From assembly GCF_019239235.1 (NCBI RefSeq), contig NZ_JAAZTS010000001.1, positions 310,001 through 374,000 on the forward strand: DNA of 64,000 nucleotides. The letters are read 5' to 3'. The stretch is from Caecibacteroides pullorum (GTDB lineage: Bacteria; Bacteroidota; Bacteroidia; Bacteroidales; Bacteroidaceae). The translations under genes were made by a program, and so were the position numbers. The notes beneath the pieces are model-generated. The model was not told the origin of the DNA, searched no databases, and saw only the letters and a program-made list of their open reading frames with translations. Of this stretch, positions 62,573 to 64,000 are shown piece by piece; position 1 is the stretch's first letter, and every line of letters begins with the position of its first letter.

Positions 62573-63661
62573 TTATTCATTGATGATAATCTTTTCTTTC
62601 AGGGCAGCCACGATTTCGTCGGGATCGGGGACGATACCTCCTAGACGGCCGAAGTGTTCGACACGTACCTTGCCGTTGACGGCCAGACGGACATCTTCGA
62701 TCATCTGTCCAGCGTTCAATTCAGTCACCAGCATACCTTTCACTTTTTCTGCGTATGCAGCAATAGCTTTGGTTGGGAAGGGCCAAAGGGTGATAGGACG
62801 CAGGATGCCGACCTTGATGCCTTCTTCGCGGGCCAGTTCCATTGCTTTCTGTCCGATACGGGCCATGGAGCCGAAGGCTACGATGAGATAGTCGGCGTCT
62901 TTGCAGTTGATTTCTTCGAAACGGACTTCGTTCTCCTCTATCTGGCGGTATTTTGCTTGGAAGCGGATGTTGTTCTTCTCCATTTCTTCGGGCTTCAGTT
63001 CGAGCGAGGTGATGATGTTGGGCTTGCGTCCTTTTGCCTTGCCGGTAGTGGCCCAGGGGCATTGGGCGATGACTTCTGCATCGGTGCGGCGCGGTTTGGC
63101 GGGCGGGAGCACCACTTTCTCCATCATCTGTCCGATGACGCCGTCGGCCAGGATGATGGCCGGATTGCGGTATTTGAAGGCCAGTTCGAAGGCAAGGCCA
63201 ACGAAGTCGGCCATTTCCTGTACCGATGCAGGGGCCAGTGCGATGAGGCGGTAGTCACCGTGCCCGCCGCCCTTCACGGTTTGGAAATAGTCGGCTTGGC
63301 TTGGCTGGATGGTTCCCAAGCCGGGACCTCCGCGCATGACGTTCACGATGAGGCAGGGCAGTTCGGCACCGGCTAGATAGGAGATGCCTTCCTGTTTCAG
63401 GCTGACACCGGGGCTGGACGAAGAGGTCATCACCATTTTTCCGCTTCCGGCACCGCCGTACACCATATTGATTGCGGCCACTTCGCTTTCGGCCTGCAGT
63501 ACCACCATGCCGGTGGTTTCCCAGGGTTTCAGCTCGGCCAGGGTTTCCAATACTTCCGATTGGGGAGTAATCGGGTAACCGAAGTATCCGTCGGCTCCGC
63601 AGCGGATGGCGGCGTGGGCGATGGCTTCGTTACCTTTCATTAATACTACTTCTTCTGCCAT
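62573..63661 (-). CDS. 2-oxoacid:ferredoxin oxidoreductase, alpha subunit (VorB/KorA type)
   Basis: 362 residues. It opens with VLMKGNEAIAHAAIRCGADGY, then GYPITPQSEVLETLAE, QAESEVAAINMVYGGAGSG and TSSSSPGVSLKQEGISYL, the pyrimidine-binding domain of this enzyme family. The rest has RGGPGLGTIQPSQADY and PAIILADGVIGQMME. NCBI-style names for such Bacteroides proteins are often 3-methyl-2-oxobutanoate dehydrogenase subunit VorB, but 2-oxoglutarate is equally possible. It lies 17 bases after the ferredoxin-like gene. Confidence 0.92.
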   Translation of the reverse strand: MAEEVVLMKGNEAIAHAAIRCGADGYFGYPITPQSEVLETLAELKPWETTGMVVLQAESEVAAINMVYGGAGSGKMVMTSSSSPGVSLKQEGISYLAGAELPCLIVNVMRGGPGLGTIQPSQADYFQTVKGGGHGDYRLIALAPASVQEMADFVGLAFELAFKYRNPAIILADGVIGQMMEKVVLPPAKPRRTDAEVIAQCPWATTGKAKGRKPNIITSLELKPEEMEKNNIRFQAKYRQIEENEVRFEEINCKDADYLIVAFGSMARIGQKAMELAREEGIKVGILRPITLWPFPTKAIAAYAEKVKGMLVTELNAGQMIEDVRLAVNGKVRVEHFGRLGGIVPDPDEIVAALKEKIIINE

Positions 63662-63678
63662 ATTGCTTACTTGTTTTC

Positions 63679-63906
63679 TTATTCGACTTTGACTTTATAG
63701 ACCGAGATACAGCCGTCGGGGCAGACGGTGGCGCAGGATGCGCAGCCGTTGCAGGTATCCTCCAGTATCTGGTGTGCGTAATTATATCCTTTGATATTCA
63801 CCTCCTTGGTGAGGGCTATCACGTGGAGGGGACAGGCCACGACACAGAGGTTGCATCCTTTGCAGCGCTCGGTGTCCACTACGATTGCTCCTTTGATTTT
63901 TGCCAT
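63679..63906 (-). CDS. Two-cluster 4Fe-4S ferredoxin-like subunit
   Basis: A 75-residue delta-type subunit. Two 4Fe-4S motifs are complete: CKGCNLCVVACP and CNGCASCATVCP. It accepts electrons in the 2-oxoacid oxidoreductase complex and passes them to free ferredoxin. It is the first oxidoreductase gene in the operon and follows the partial gene at 63932 by 25 bases on the same strand. Confidence 0.93.
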   Translation of the reverse strand: MAKIKGAIVVDTERCKGCNLCVVACPLHVIALTKEVNIKGYNYAHQILEDTCNGCASCATVCPDGCISVYKVKVE

Positions 63907-63931
63907 AATATACGTTCCTCTTGTTTTTATG

Positions 63932-64000
63932 TTATTGATTATACATGTCTTTGTTGTAGAAGTTCAGGATGTCCATCACCATCGCGTAGGCGTTTTTGGC
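63932..64000 (-). CDS. C-terminus of a gene running out of the window
   Basis: The last 22 codons (AKNAYAMVMDILNFYNKDMY, then NQ and TAA at 63932-63934) are in frame to the window edge. The helical pattern would fit a repeat protein such as TPR, but too little is visible to say. It lies just before the oxidoreductase operon and is probably co-transcribed. Confidence 0.6.
   Translation of the reverse strand, partial: AKNAYAMVMDILNFYNKDMYNQ

Overview
The window reads as chromosome of a gut Bacteroidales, most like Bacteroides/Phocaeicola. The signs are SusC/SusD pairs, a hybrid two-component regulator, a DUF1735 lipoprotein, fused fucokinase/GDP-fucose pyrophosphorylase, S46 dipeptidyl-peptidases, GldE, a set of inositol-lipid genes, promoters with TAnnTTTG -7 boxes, and little Shine-Dalgarno signal. 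No rRNA, tRNA, prophage, insertion sequence or CRISPR array was seen.

Layout. 1-7.4 kb: 3' part of fkp, rlmH, a DUF4783-like gene and nadC, then an ECF sigma operon whose second gene looks like an anti-sigma factor fused to an outer-membrane barrel. 7.7-11.7 kb: a five-gene inositol-lipid cluster (inositol-phosphate synthase, PgpA-like phosphatase, GtrA, CDP-alcohol transferase, PAP2 protein). 11.7-24.6 kb: polysaccharide utilization locus 1, with a hybrid two-component regulator divergent from SusC, SusD, a GH29 alpha-L-fucosidase and a serine-type sulfatase. 24.7-34.3 kb: locus 2 on the other strand, with SusC, SusD, a DUF1735 lipoprotein and an M60 mucinase-like metalloprotease. Together they look like a kit for fucosylated, sulfated host glycoproteins such as mucin.

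35-41 kb: a housekeeping block (RNase G, HU, a 30-residue basic AURKAIP1/COX24-like protein, mutY, ssb, gldE, a phosphopantetheinyl transferase). 41.0-41.3 kb: a cobalamin riboswitch with its own -7 box and terminators but no evident gene. 41.4-49 kb: a PhoR/PhoB-like two-component pair, a transglutaminase-like protein, a DUF3805-like protein, a Uup-type ABC-F ATPase and a PHP phosphatase. 49-55.7 kb: two thioredoxin-fold proteins, a DPP11-type and a DPP7-type S46 peptidase, and an anaerobic sulfatase maturase that could activate the sulfatase of locus 1. 55.8-64 kb: a DUF4369-like lipoprotein, an acyltransferase, an ECF sigma/membrane protein/metallophosphoesterase operon, a stand-alone methionine synthase activation domain, and a 2-oxoacid:ferredoxin oxidoreductase operon that holds an easily missed 56-residue membrane protein.

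The most unusual signals are non-coding: the orphan cobalamin riboswitch, and at least four intergenic tandem arrays with strict 21-23 bp periods and partly palindromic cores. Two of the arrays, about 40 kb apart, are clearly related. Family names come from recognising motifs by eye; no database search was run.
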